From: Limonium bicolor
Lineage: Eukaryota; Streptophyta; Magnoliopsida; Caryophyllales; Plumbaginaceae
NCBI GenBank assembly: GCA_023374045.1
Contig: CM041778.1
Coordinates: 94,676,839-94,740,838, forward strand
Direction: 5' to 3'
DNA length: 64,000 nucleotides
Of this stretch, positions 1 to 11,262 are shown piece by piece; within the stretch, counting starts at the first letter, position 1, and each line of letters begins with the position of its first letter. Below the pieces are notes generated by a model, which saw only the letters and a list, made by a program, of their open reading frames with translations, was not told where the DNA came from and searched no databases. The translations under genes and the position numbers were made by a program.

Positions 1-205
1 CCAAACCCTCATGGCTTGGTCGATAGAGGAGTGGTATACAAGAACCAAAGGTCCTGGTTCAAAAACCCACTACTGTAACTATCAAAAAAAAATTGTTACC
101 CCAGCCCCGTGTGGCTTGGTCGGTACAGGAGTGGTATCTTGGAACCAAAGGTTCTGGATTCGAAACCTACCCACTACCGTAACTATCAAAAAAAAAGTTT
201 TATTA
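1..205 (+). repeat. Two tandem tRNA-like SINE fragments
   Basis: Two roughly 110-bp copies (about 9-90 and 108-203) each contain a TGGCTTGGTCG(G/A)TA-type segment resembling a pol III A box. This is followed by an AGGAGTGGTAT motif, a B-box-like stretch (clearest as GGATTCGAAACC in the second copy) and an A-run (CTATCAAAAAAAA). The order matches plant tRNA-derived SINEs. The copies have diverged and the left one may start outside the window. I infer a SINE; a degenerate tRNA-related repeat of another kind is possible. Confidence 0.5.
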
Positions 206-480
206 CCATCAAAAGTCCATACATAGCTAAATCTTGGTAAACTCCCTACAACAATAGTTAATAGAATATAAACTATGGTTTGACTAAAATTCAACGTGTA
301 AATATGTTTTCATTCACATGGTCATCCGAGCCGTTTTACTCGATCCTTTCACCCATTAACTTAGTATATAAAAATATACTTATGATAAAGTAGAATATAA
401 GATTACAAAATACGGGCAAATAAGAAACTGAAAAAAAAATTAAGAATTTCACGATCGTCTTCATTCTTTTCACTCGGTAA
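206..480. other. AT-rich intergenic, nothing recognised
   Basis: No coding potential, RNA gene or clear repeat was seen. Short open frames here lack any family signature. Confidence 0.5.
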
Positions 481-1330
481 TTTTGCAATCCTAACTGGCA
501 AAAAAGTTCACATGCTTGCTCTACGACTCTACTCATTCTCTTGAATCACGACAATTTTGCAACCCTAACAGTCAAACAAGGAACATACTTGCTCTACATC
601 TCTCCTCATTCTCTTCAAACACGATAATTTTGCAACCCTAACTGGCAAACAAGGTACATACTTGCTCTGCTCTATTCATTCTCTTCAATCATGATAATTT
701 TACAACCTTAACTAAGGAACAAGGAGCATACATGCTTTGTGCCTCTGTTTTTAGGGTTGTGTAAACGGTTAAAACAGATATCCGTTAACCAAAGTTTAAA
801 ATAAAATACAGTATTCAGTTATAACCGAATTTAATACTAATATCCATTTTAACCGATAACCTTTTTCTATGTTGCACTGATAACCGTTAACCGTCCGATA
901 ACCGAAGTTCATAAAATAATCAAACTTCCTAAAATAACAAAAATTATCGAAACTTCCTAAAATAACAAAAAAAATCAAACTTTCTAAATTAATCGATAAT
1001 CAAAATCTAAACCTGAATGAGTAGTAAAATATTAGATAAAATTTTTGGGTTACAAAAAATAAAAAGTTTATAAAAATTCAGTTATTATAGATAACCAAAA
1101 TTTAAATTTCTATATCCATTAATCAAACTGTAATTATTACGGATAACCATTTTAATCGAAATAACCAAACTTTTATACTGCTCACCGCCTCACCCCTACC
1201 TCTGTTCATTCTATTCACTTACACTAGTTTTGCTATCCTAACCGGGGAACAAGGAGCATACATACTCTGTGCTGTTGTTCATTCTTTTTACTCACAGTAA
1301 TTTTACAACCCAAACTTGCGAGAAGAGGCG
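481..1330 (+). repeat. Degenerate tandem repeat of about 75 bp, split by a MITE
   Basis: The phrase TTTTGCAACCCTAACTGGCAA, or a variant of it, recurs near 482, 552, 628, 706, 1228 and 1303. It is followed each time by ACAAGGNRCATAC, GCTCTG and CATTCTCTTC-type words. The unit is about 70-80 bp. An inserted element at 751-1199 separates the first four units from the last two. Function is unknown. Confidence 0.7.
751..1199. mobile_element. Non-autonomous hAT-like element (MITE)
   Basis: This 449-bp AT-rich segment interrupts the surrounding tandem repeat. It is flanked by CTCTGTTT (743-750) and CTCTGTTC (1200-1207), a 7/8 match of the 8-bp length usual for hAT. The ends are TTAGGGTTG on the left and, read inward from the right, GTAGGGGTGAGG, an imperfect TAGGGNTG terminal inverted repeat. 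The interior repeats ATAACCG-type words and encodes no protein. Confidence 0.6.
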
Positions 1331-1726
1331 ATGGCATAAAGAGGACATAAATTGCCAGTCATATATACTATAAAGGAACAGCCAGAGGATATGCCAAAAG
1401 TAAATGTCAATCATTTATATGCTGTAAACAAACGAGGCCATGCATGGAAATATAACTAGAACTGTGCAGTATCACTCAAAATTCAGCTTAGAAGAGATAA
1501 CCAAAAAAGCTGATAATGGAACCCAACATCAATAATGAAGGAGACGGTACATGAACCTTCGTGCTTTACTTTACTGGACTGCTACAACTATAGTACTATG
1601 ATGGATATAATACAGGGAACCAGTGTTAAACAGTTAGCAGTACAGACTACAAAAAGATATGATCATTTCTGACAAGGAGTTGTATCCTCACGTGAAGACA
1701 ACTAGTCATAACAAGTCTCCCCGGGA

Positions 1727-4341
1727 TCAGAAGGACAAAAGGTGGGAAGATTGTAAACTTTCAAGAGAACTCAGTTCAAAATCTTCAACTACGCAGCAGT
1801 TATACTCACGGACAATGCTTCCATGTTTTCTTGCTGTTTTAGTCCTGTAGCATGCATTTGAAAATAAATCATGTACCAAAAAACTGCAGACTTGCAGTTT
1901 GAAATCAAAATATGCTCTTCTGCAAAACTATTCCCCCTTACGTCAAATTCATGATAAAAAGTTCATGCAAGATTAGCGTAACTTAATTGACCACCAGGAG
2001 CTAGCGTCAAAATCCCTACTAAAGATCGCACTGGCATGTGAAGGAAATGGTTGTTTGGCTCAGCCTATCACCTAATTCAACAAAATGGTGGTCTAATCTC
2101 AGCTTTCACTATCACTAAGACATTTACTAAACATGATGAACTGTCAATGCGCAGCTGCACTAGATGATGCAAAGGTTGATCGACAAGACATACACTACTC
2201 ACAAGCATTATTGTTGGCAACTGGCAGATATAACTGCATGCGTGTTACAACCATAAGGATATTATAGTGGAAGCAGGTAGCTCACCTCTTGTTCGTGCTC
2301 GCTTGGAGCTGGTGTGCACCTTTGGAGCAGTGGGAGCTTGATTGTGATAACATCATCATCATGGCAACAACAAAACAGGTCACTAAACGTAGCAGAAAAA
2401 ATATGTTGATCTGACAAGTAAAAATGATAAACTCACATGATTTGTTATATTTTGTCTGCACTTTTGTTTTCTTATCCTTCCCAGGATTCAATTTCTTGAC
2501 GTCTTTGTTATCTTCATTGCCCTCAATGATATCCTGATCATCACTGTCTTCGGGACCATTAACCCGAATGATGAAGACCTAGCAGAGTAAAGGCAATCAA
2601 TAAGAAGGATCATAAAGATCCCAAAACAGAGAAGAGAATTATTAGTTATTGAATCTTGATGTAAGATAAATCATCCGCAACAGTGGCTTCAGCAACAGGA
2701 CGTAAGCAGGGTAAAGCCTTTTCATCATGCATAAGTAGAGTGTGTCTCTTACCTTTAATGTTGTAGGATCGATCAACTGAAATATTAGTGCGTCCCCATC
2801 TACCAATTCATGGTCAAGAGAAAAGCCTCTCCAGCCACCACTAAGTCCATTCTTAGCAGCAAGGTACTTTGTTTCCCACTCTTTTCCACTGCTGTCCACA
2901 AGTGTGATTGCTTCGTCATGTTGGGGCAGATGGGTGCTACTGAAGTCTTTGGGAAGGCTCTATTGGAAATTGATGCAAAGTTGCGCACAAATGTTAGTTG
3001 ATAGAGCATGATGACACCGTGACAGGATAGAGTCAAGATATGACAAACAGGGCATACTATATTTAGCTGAATACACTGGTTCAGCATGGTATGCCCATCT
3101 AGCAGTTACGGCATGTGTGCACAATCCTAGGCATAGTTAAGGATGGGCATGAGATCAAGTAAAAATATCTATTGAATGTCAAGGTGTAAGTTTTTCATGC
3201 TATGCTGACTTCCGAACTTCATTTGTAGATATAAGAAAACAAACTGGAATTGATGAAGATGGCTAGTCATAATGTGACACTATTATTTTCCTGCAATTTG
3301 ATGTACTAAATTGAATTAAACATGACAGAGGCAATACTATCGTGTCGGAATCCCTGCACGCACAGATGTGTCTATGACGCCATAAGACAGACATCAAAGA
3401 TGCTCACCAACCAAAATCCTCCAGTTACATGTGATTGAAGCATAGGCTTGATGCAGCTTGGGAGTTCAGAAGGCAAGGCTGACTGCAGCTGCTCAGCCCT
3501 TTCTATAGTAAGCACCCTTTCCTTATCTGATGCATATACTCTGTTGAGCAAATCCCGTCTCTTGTATACTCTGAAAATTTATGATAAGCAAACACTTTGA
3601 CTGTTGTAGATGATTTAATATGTACACAGACAACACGAGCTTCATTACATGTCATGAGACTAAGGGATGGACTGTGAGAGAATAAGCAACTTAGCGCGGA
3701 GAAAGTGCACTGACCTACGTAATCCGATTCCAATAAGTGCTGCCAGATCCTGCATTGGCGTCGCCCAAGAAGAAAAAGACAAAAAAAAATGCACAATGTG
3801 TATCGGGCATCAATTGGTTGATCAGGTTAGACCTTGAAGATGATTAACAATACAATACGCGGGAAAAAAACCTAAAAAAGAGGTGCAAAGCAATTCTAAT
3901 AAACAGCTCAAGACCCCACTATTCAGAGTTCTGGCAAGACTGACGGAAAGGAAAGCAACAAAGAGAGACCTCCTTGTAGTTAGGTTGGGGTTTGTCAGCC
4001 ATACGGCCGGAGCGTCTAATGGGCTCCGCATAGACTGGTTTGGGCTTCACAACTTTTCTCTTCACCTGAACAATCGAATAAAGCGAGAACCCAGGATTGC
4101 ATAGCAAAACGTTTAATCACTAACCATTAATTGGAGTATGTCAAGTGTGAGAAATGAAACCAAGAAAGAGTGGCGGAGAGGACCTAGTGTTGATTCAACA
4201 GGTTTAAAGAGGACGAACCTGAGAAGGTATGGGAGAAGTTTTGAGAGACTTGGATAGAGTAAGGAGATTGAGCTCTTCCATCCTCTTCTTGTTCTCCTCC
4301 ATCCTCTGCCTCCTGCGTTCTTCGTAGCTTAGCCCCGCCAT
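1727..4341 (-). CDS. B3 domain-containing DNA-binding protein (At5g42700/At3g19184-like)
   Basis: Plant-specific, presumably nuclear DNA-binding protein of the B3 superfamily; target genes are unknown. Coding exons read on the minus strand are 4219-4341 (ATG at 4341), 3970-4065, 3715-3749, 3408-3570, 2753-2959, 2437-2578 and 2286-2336. All have GT-AG borders and compatible phases. The N-terminus (MAGLSYEERRRQRMEENKKRMEE) is the basic, charged leader typical of this subgroup. The B3 fold lies at about residues 121-217, with QSHVTGGFWLSLPKDF, then GLSGGWRGFSLDHELVDGDA and IFQLI. An acidic/basic tail follows, with a KRAR nuclear-localisation-like motif. The last exon is uncertain. A strong donor at 2285 (AGAG/GTGAGC) joined to an acceptor at 1834 gives an in-frame exon 1727-1833 and 307 aa. 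Reading through that donor instead stops at 2245 and gives 285 aa. The B3 identity is firm; the C-terminus is inferred. Confidence 0.85.
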
Positions 4342-5577
4342 TCTGCTCCCCTATTCTCTTTTCCTATCGAAATTTCGTACACCTGCGACACGGATGAGAG
4401 CAAAAGAAAGCACCTTTTCTCCGCTCGCCGGTGGCTGCGTGAGCAGTGATTGGAAGGATGAGTAAAGTACTGATATGGATTGGAAGAGAAAAAGCGAGGG
4501 AAATCGGAAAGTTCAAACGTAAGGGTTTTAGCTTCGAGACTTCAAGAGCAGTTAGAAAAAGAAAAGGCGCATGGCCCAAAAACACGGACCGTTGCATTCG
4601 AAAGATGGGAATAACAATAAAGAATCCGAATTTCTGTACAGTACTCAGCACTGTTGCTCGCAGATTAAATTCAAAAATTGGCGCTCGCGCTCAAGCGATG
4701 GCAATGAAAAAAAATTCTAAAATAACACGATTCTTCAAAAACAAATCAGGACTCATTCTTTTACGTAACCAAACTGCTAAATGATGCGAGTTGTAGTTAA
4801 AATTAGAAAATATAGAGAAAAAAATAGATAATAGTAGAAAAAATAAAAAATTAATATGATAATTGATGACTGTGGAGTAAAAGTGAACTAACTCATTTTC
4901 ATAAACCTACAAAAGAATAGAGTCTTGGTTATTAGTTTTTTAAATAATTCCTAAAATAACACTCCCGGCAGAAACTAATTCCAGAAGTTGAAATCTTGAA
5001 GAAGAGACGATTTCACTAAAACTCGCACCAAGTTAGTGTTCGAGTCAACGAACGGGAGTAAGGTAGAAATCGTCTATTGAGAAAACGATGAATGAAATCA
5101 TCCTCTCAAGAGACGATTTCTTGTTTAATTCTGGTGTGCAGTTATGACAAGATAGAAAATTGTTATGAAATCATCTCTTAAAACACTTAATTTTTCTAAG
5201 TGTTAGAGCACCACTATTGAACAAAATACAACTTGTCAATATTTATCAACTTCAAAACACTTCTTTTACTCATAACATGTACACATTTTCAAACTTTAAC
5301 ACAAAATATTGTGCTCAGAACGTGTCAATATTCCACATCTTCAAAAAAACAGAACAAAATGAAATAAATAAATTGAAACATACACCAATAGTAACTGTTT
5401 ACAATATGGAATATATAAATGGTAGTTATACAATCTTGAACTCCAGTTGTTTACATAATGTAACAAAAATAAGATTTCATCTACGTTTATGACGAACATA
5501 AGTCATAGGCTCACTGGGTGCAGGATTCTTAACCGCTGATGCGAGACTAGGCTCAAGTGCACGACCACTAAGATCGT
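4342..5577. other. Intergenic region upstream of the B3 gene
   Basis: It contains the B3 gene's 5' UTR and promoter region, with no clear TATA box picked out. Between 4930 and 5200 there are inverted and direct copies of an arm (see the separate repeat). No gene was recognised. Confidence 0.5.
5004..5179. repeat. Cluster of AAGAGACGATTTC / GAAATCGTCTCTT arms
   Basis: AGAGACGATTTC occurs at 5004 and 5109, and its complement GAAATCGTCT or GAAATCATCTCTT at 5067, 5094 and 5167. The segment 5094-5120 is a near-perfect palindrome of the arm. It may be the inverted terminal or subterminal part of a decayed DNA transposon next to the plant-mobile-domain remnant. Confidence 0.5.
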
Positions 5578-6629
5578 CTACATCATGAGAATGTTAGGGA
5601 TCCTTAAGAGGAGCTCCAAAGGTAGAGGTGGAATACAAGTCAAGGTTTTCCGCAGGCAACAAGTAGTCGTCGTCCATACTCGTGCTAACACTGGATGATG
5701 ATGCTTCGTGAACGTTCGAGTTGTTCCTATAGTAAGCAAACCCAGTGGCGCAAACCTGCAGTGTAGGGTCGTTGTTAACCTGAGATATGGGAATGCGTTC
5801 GACGATGTCGAGTGCATTATCCTCCCAACAAAGGTTTGGCTCAACAGCTCGACCATGCGCACGTCCTCTTCCTTAACCACGTGCATGACAACCATGCCCT
5901 TGTCTTCCACCCTGGTCTCATGCCTCTGATTCAGGGTCAACAAGATGTTTCCAGGGTCCTGTTGTGGTTGTGGGAGGACATAGTACGTATTGTTGTACTC
6001 GTCCCTTATCACTCGTAGTTTGGCAAGAGTGTCGTCGACTTGTATCGCCTCAAGCATGTCAAAGACCTTATTTGTGATCTCCTCCTACACAAAAATTTAT
6101 CACATGATAACATAAAAGATATCTCAATGATTAACTAACAATAAATTATAACAAATAAAGTAACGTTTACTCACCATGTACCCCAGCAAAGCTCCAGTTC
6201 ACCCAATATACCTCCTGGTGATACGATCAAACCACTTATCATGTGTGTATCCAGCATCATTTTACCGAAGCTTAACGACCCTCTATGTGTGTTGGTTCCA
6301 TATGAAGATGTAGTTTGAATGGTGAGTGGCCAATTCCAATCCGTCCGACCTCTCAGGTCAATACTATGGCGGTATATCCTTGGATCCTTCTCGTCTATGC
6401 TGGGATCAACCGGTGGCAACTGGATCCCATCAAACTGACGCATTGCACAATCCTGGAGATGCCATTCTACTGTATGAAAACATATAAGCGGCGCACGGGA
6501 TCGTGCAATGTGACGACCAGCCAAGCAATATGCAGGAAATGACTGGATCATCTCCTTCGTGTACAGCTGCCAAACAATCTGAAAAAAGAAAAAAAATATT
6601 AGAGTCACTATGTTAACAAAAGCATGCAA
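5578..6629 (-). pseudogene. Plant mobile domain (MAIN-like / PP7-long-form-like) remnant
   Basis: Plant mobile domain (PMD) proteins are transposon-derived and occur in MAIN/MAIL genes and in retroelements and Mutator-like elements. The reading at 6171-6629 carries the family's recognisable core: W-Q-L-Y-T-K-E-M-I, AGRHIARSRAPLICF, T-V-E-W-H, MRQFDGIQLPP, and then HSIDLRGRTDWNWP. The frame then drifts into non-matching sequence. A second open frame at 5578-6057 (DTLAKLRVIRDEYNNTYYVLP) could be a downstream exon, but I do not recognise it. There is no N-terminal half, and the flanks are decayed. I call it a fragmentary, probably dead copy. Confidence 0.6.
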
Positions 6630-6875
6630 GTATAACCAAAAACACTTTAAAGAGCGAGAGACATTAACCTGTTTTGAGTCTGCTAGTCAAATACCTCTTT
6701 GTAGTTTGTGAGGACATGCATAAAGTGGATGGTCACATCAAACTGAACTTTCCAATGAGAAGCAAACGGAAGAGGTGTAGGTGGCTATGCGAGATGGGTG
6801 GAACAACGGATAAGAGCAATGTAGGGAAATCTTTCCCATGCTCAGATCTGTAGAATCACTAGTGCACTAGGAGCT
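6630..6875. other. Intergenic spacer, nothing recognised
   Basis: A short AT-rich stretch between the plant-mobile-domain remnant and an LTR fragment. No gene or repeat was identified. Confidence 0.5.
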
Positions 6876-7338
6876 TGATAAGTGGTGAAAATGTACATTT
6901 ATTAGGTTTATATTCACCTGCATTTTACTTGGGTTATAACCTATTTTCAACACTTTATAGAGTAGTTGATAATTATTAGTGAGCTTATACATTTTTGGAT
7001 ATAATTTAGGTAAAAGCTCAATGAAGCACAATGGAATGGTGAAAATGAGCTGTTCGGATGCTTATACGAGACTTTGGGATGTGTGTCACGAGAGTTAAGA
7101 CCAAGACGGGATCAAATGGGAGCAAAACATGCATTTTGAAGCAATATGAGGGGTGTCCAGGTTTGTGTCCAGGTCTATAAACCCGGACCAACACCTTGCA
7201 GAACTTACTGCTAAGTTTTCGACCTGGTTCGGGTTCGTGCCCGAGTTTACAGACCCGGACCTAGCCCACTGAAGCTTCTGTCAATTTTTCAACCTGGTTC
7301 GGGTTTGTGTCTCAGTCTGCAAACGTGGACCACACTGT
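6876..7338 (+). mobile_element. 5' fragment of an Athila-type LTR
   Basis: It starts TGATAAGTGGTGAAAATGTA, closely matching the LTR start of the intact Athila element (minus strand from 30265) and of the LTR at 34401. About 280 bp in, it carries palindromic units (7153-7331). It is cut off at 7338, where a different LTR begins, so only the first 463 bp remain. Confidence 0.6.
7153..7331 (+). repeat. Three palindromic units, about 70-bp period
   Basis: Units begin near 7153, 7223 and 7293. Each has a left arm of the type CCTGGTTCGGGTT and ends in an ACCCGGACC-type arm (AACGTGGACC in the third). The spacing is 70 bp. The units lie 280-455 bp inside an Athila-type LTR. Confidence 0.65.
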
Positions 7339-7705
7339 TGAAATACCCCATAATTAAAAATAGTGATTAATTAGGCTAACGAGTGATTTAGAAGCTTAAT
7401 TAAGTCTAAATAATCATGAGGGAACAAATCCCGAAGAAAACGGATCCTTAAAACGGATTAAAAACACTAACGAACCTTAAAGCGTGTTTTTCGAGGAAAC
7501 CGGGGAAAACGTGACTTCAAGCGGGTCAAATAGACTCGTAACAATTTTGGTCAACTAAATAGTCATTAATAAATATTAGTGAAGCTTTAGAACCAATAAA
7601 ATCAATAAAACGAGAAATTAGTAAAAACTGTCAAAAACGGGAAGTTGTGGGGTAGAAACATAAATAACCAAAACTTATGTGTCCACTTTTAAAATAAAAG
7701 TAAAG

Positions 7706-7706
<1 letters not shown>

Positions 7707-7738
<32 letters not shown>
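7707..7738 (+). repeat. (TG)n microsatellite
   Basis: An uninterrupted run of about 16 TG dinucleotides inside the LTR, followed by a CT/CA-rich stretch to about 8000. Confidence 0.95.
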
Positions 7739-7741
<3 letters not shown>

Positions 7742-9276
7742 GTGCCAGCCGGCCCCTATCCCCCTCTCTCACACACTCACTCACCCCCTCTTATTTACAA
7801 AACAACAAAAATAATAAAGTAAAACACTCACCTACTTTACTACCTCACTCTCACACTCTCTCTCCTATCCCCTCATTCTCTTCTCACGTACACAGACCCC
7901 CACTCCCTCACTCTCTCAATTTCTCCTTCCTTCTCCAACCGGACAGCCATGGAAGCTTGAGCTCCCTCACAAAATACTCCCTTCTCTCCTCTTGTTACTC
8001 TCTCAAACCTTCTCCAAAAATTGTAAAAATTACACCATTGTCTTCCTCTCATCAAGGGGAACACTTCTATCTTTTCAAAATCCGAAAAGGACAACTTTCA
8101 TCTCCATGGGTATGGAGCATTTGGAGCTTCAAGACCACCACTAGAACCACCTTCTTGTCCTTGTTCTTTTGAGGTAAAAATCTTCTTGAAACCTCACTGT
8201 TTTTCTAGCCTTATGGGCAAAACGAAATTTGAAGCTAAATCCTTGCTTTCTTCTTTGTATCCTAGCCAATTTTGGCATTATTGGAGAGTGGGAAACTTTA
8301 TTCTTGAGCCATTCCAAGCTTCACTTATACCCTTGTAAGGTAATGAAATTTCTAAACCCTAAAACCTACATTAGAACTTGAATAATGGTTAAGGTTAGTT
8401 TTAGTATTGAAGCGTGTATATGTATGGGATGTAGTGTTAGAGAATTTGGGTTGCTAAACCGGTGGAGAGAGAGAAGGAAGAAGGAAGAAGCAAGAAGAAG
8501 AAAAGAAACTAGAAGAGAAACAAGGTAATTACACTCATCTTTGTGTAGCCTTGTATACATATGTGTAACAGATTTTAAAAGAGTAAAGTTTGCATTGTAA
8601 AATGGTAATGAACAATAATGTAATGTGGAAGAAGAATTGAATTGTATCGAAGCTTTGAAAACAATTAAAAACTGTCACAAACTAGATTGGGATTGGGATG
8701 TTGAGTGCAGGAAAATTAATGTGTTGAATGGGTAGTATTTGTGTAGAAGAACTTGGTACATTGATGTTGTGCATAAACAGGTGAGATAAGTGATAATATG
8801 TGTGAAAACAATGTGGTGAGAATGTAGAAATATAAGGGAGGTTATGTCAAAAATTACCTAGGATTAGAACACTTAATGAACTAGAAACTAGGTGACTAAT
8901 ATGTGTTTGTAACAGATTTTGATGGAGATAGTTAGAGGGTAAATTGGGAGATATAGTTAATGTATTGTAAAGCATTAGAAGTGTTAGGAATGACATTAGG
9001 AGAGGGAGTTATAGAAGGGGAGTGTAAGTGTCAAAATCTGTAGCAAGAGGTAATAAGGGAAGAAACAATGTGAGTGTTGAAATGAAAACTTAAGAAAATA
9101 GGTGAGTGAATTAGCATAAAAGGAGTAATAGGTTAGCGATGGATTAAAACATGTTTAGGAGCTTAAGTAGGTGCTAAAACATGTGGGATCAAGTGTAGGA
9201 ATAATGGGGAATAAATTGGGCAAGGTTTGGGTTGTAACAGATGAAGAAATTGCAAAATCTGTAACACACAGCAGCA

Positions 9277-9602
9277 GGTCCGGGACTTGGTCCCTGCTTA
9301 AGGACCCGGACCATGCTGATTTTTGAGCCGAGAGTAGAAGTAGTGAGGTGGTCCGGGACTTAGGTCCCATACAAGGACCCGGACCACCCCTTGAAATAAG
9401 GCCGAGAGTTTTGCAAATGCCAGGTCCGGGACTTACCTCATGCAAGAGGACCCGGACCACAACAAAAATCCATTCGAGAGTTCCAGCCACTACTGGTCCG
9501 GGACTTACCTTGTGTATAATGTCCCGGACCATAATTGAATTCTGTTCGAGACTTTTGCCACAGGGTGGTCCGGGACCTAGGATCCGGACAAAGTCCCGGA
9601 CC
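9277..9602 (+). repeat. Five 36-nt palindromes at 72-73-bp spacing
   Basis: Units start at 9277, 9350, 9423, 9495 and 9567. Each spans 36 nt and has arms GGTCCGGGAC and G(A/T)CCCGGACC, with 8-10 bp of perfect pairing around a variable loop. The roughly 36-bp spacers contain a partly conserved CCGAGAGT / TTCGAGA word. Loops and spacers diverge while the arms are kept. Confidence 0.9.
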
Positions 9603-10427
9603 AACCCAAATTTTTGAAAATAAGTTTATTAAATGGCTTTTAAAGTAAGGAAGTGAATGGTAACGATAGTATAAGATAACTAGGACTTAATTAAGGATGT
9701 TTAAAGGTCATTAAGAGTATAAACAAATCTTAAAAGTAACAAAGAGTAAGTAAACCATATGTAAGTATAAGTATTGCAAAGATGTAGTAAGTATGAATTA
9801 GGAAACGTAAGAGTAGTCGAGTTAAGTTAATGATAGTTAGATTAATCACTCGATTGTATGTATATCATAGGATTGGATTTGTGAACACCGGAGGAACGTT
9901 GGGACACAAGTACAACGGTGAACGGTATGAATTCCTCATGCCCCGTATGCTATCTTGGTTACTCTGATTTGTGTGTTGTGTGCTATTTGATCACCAACTA
10001 AGATAAATGCATGAATCGGAGTTATTATGCTTACTTGTGAATATGTAGTGTTGTATGCTGTGAATATCTTCTTTAAATCTCAGTTTGTATAATTCATGAA
10101 ATGTATGGATGATAATGAATGAGTGTATGTATGACATATTGTAATGTGACCGAATGTGTTGTGACTGGACTTCTAACTGATTCCTAACAAGCTAACCAAT
10201 CTAACTTAAATTGGTAATTAAATTGGAATGAGTAGAAGTCCGATATAGTTTCGGCCACGCGTGAGGATGCGGAGACACAAGAGGTTGGATCCAAGTCCTG
10301 ACTCATAAACTGGTCCGCGGCCCAAATCCCTTAAGTGGGTAGCATCCCGGATTGGTGAGTCAAGTAAATCCCGGTGGTGGGACGGTGTAGTCCCCGGGCC
10401 GGAGGTCATACCGACTTAACTTGAGTA

Positions 10428-10505
10428 TGAGTAAGTAAATAAGAATGAGTAAGTAAGTAAATGAAAGTAAGTAAGTAAAGTAAGAGTAAGAATGTGTAAT
10501 GAGTA
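10428..10505 (+). repeat. (AAGT)n-type low-complexity repeat
   Basis: GTAAGTAAATAAG, GAGTAAGTAAGTAAATG and AGTAAGTAAGTAAAG words repeat imperfectly across about 75 bp. Confidence 0.85.
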
Positions 10506-11262
10506 AAGAGTAAATACATTCCGATTAACCCGGATGCGTAAATTGGCTAACACGGTGAAGGTAAGTAAGTGTGTGTGCTATTGTATTGCTATCTTGCATT
10601 GTATGAAGTATTGCATGTGAATGTATGTTGTATGCAAGCATGTATGTATGATAAAAATGAACCGCATGCCTATTTGACCTTAATTAGTCGGCGTGCCCTA
10701 GCTAGCACGCGGTATATGCGGAGTTCATGCACGGCTTTTGCTGAGCCCCTTGGGGCGATGTTTTTACTACACGTAGGTACAAGAGATGGGTGAAGACTGT
10801 CTCACCATTTTAGGCAAAAACGTGACGTCTTTTATTCTGACTGTCTAACCAATTTTCCAATGCTTCCAAACTTACCCAAATAATCTTATGAGGTGTCTAA
10901 GACCTCGTTTTCACTTCTAAAATATTTGTGACACGTTTTCTAATATAAAAATGATTAATTATATTCTTGTTTATATTTCTTTGTTCATGTACTAATGTGT
11001 AACATGATAAACCAACTTGTGAGTTGATTTCCTCCTTTATAATGTTTCACTTGTGTCCATGTTTATGTAAGGTTTAATAACCTTCATGGACTTTACTGCC
11101 ATGGTATAATATAAGGTTTAATAAACTTCATGGAGCGTATGTATTTATTTATACAAGTGTGTTAGGAGTTTTCATGATTATAATTCATTAAGGTTGATTA
11201 GCCTTTATAATTTCATGATTTGTCTTTTAATTAGGTTCATAAACCTTTGGGGTATTTCAATT

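Larger units (their letters stand above)
7339..11259 (+). mobile_element. Long LTR (Tekay/Del-like), probably solo
   Basis: It begins TGAAATACCCC and ends GGGGTATTTCA, a perfect 11-bp inverted terminus. It has no protein-coding content. Its 3' part (TTGCTGAGCCCCTTGGGG then TTTTTAC and AGGTA, about 10740-10770) resembles the equivalent part of the solo LTR at 42360-42420. It contains a GT microsatellite, a pyrimidine-rich stretch (7760-8000), a palindrome array (9277-9602) and an AAGT repeat. Length is about 3.9 kb. No target duplication is visible (CACTGT against ATTTG), so it may be a recombination product. Lineage is inferred. Confidence 0.6.

Noticed and set aside
3503..3796. 97-codon minus-strand ORF in the B3 gene
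   Set aside because: It overlaps exons 3 and 4 in part but reads through the intron and mostly in another frame; the spliced B3 model explains the sequence better.
7708..8172. 154-codon ORF beginning with Cys-Val repeats
   Set aside because: Translation of a TG microsatellite and a CT-rich LTR leader; low complexity.
9277..9602. CRISPR-like array (36-nt repeats, ~36-nt spacers)
   Set aside because: Repeats are imperfect palindromes with varying loops, spacers share words, and the context is a plant retrotransposon LTR with no cas genes.
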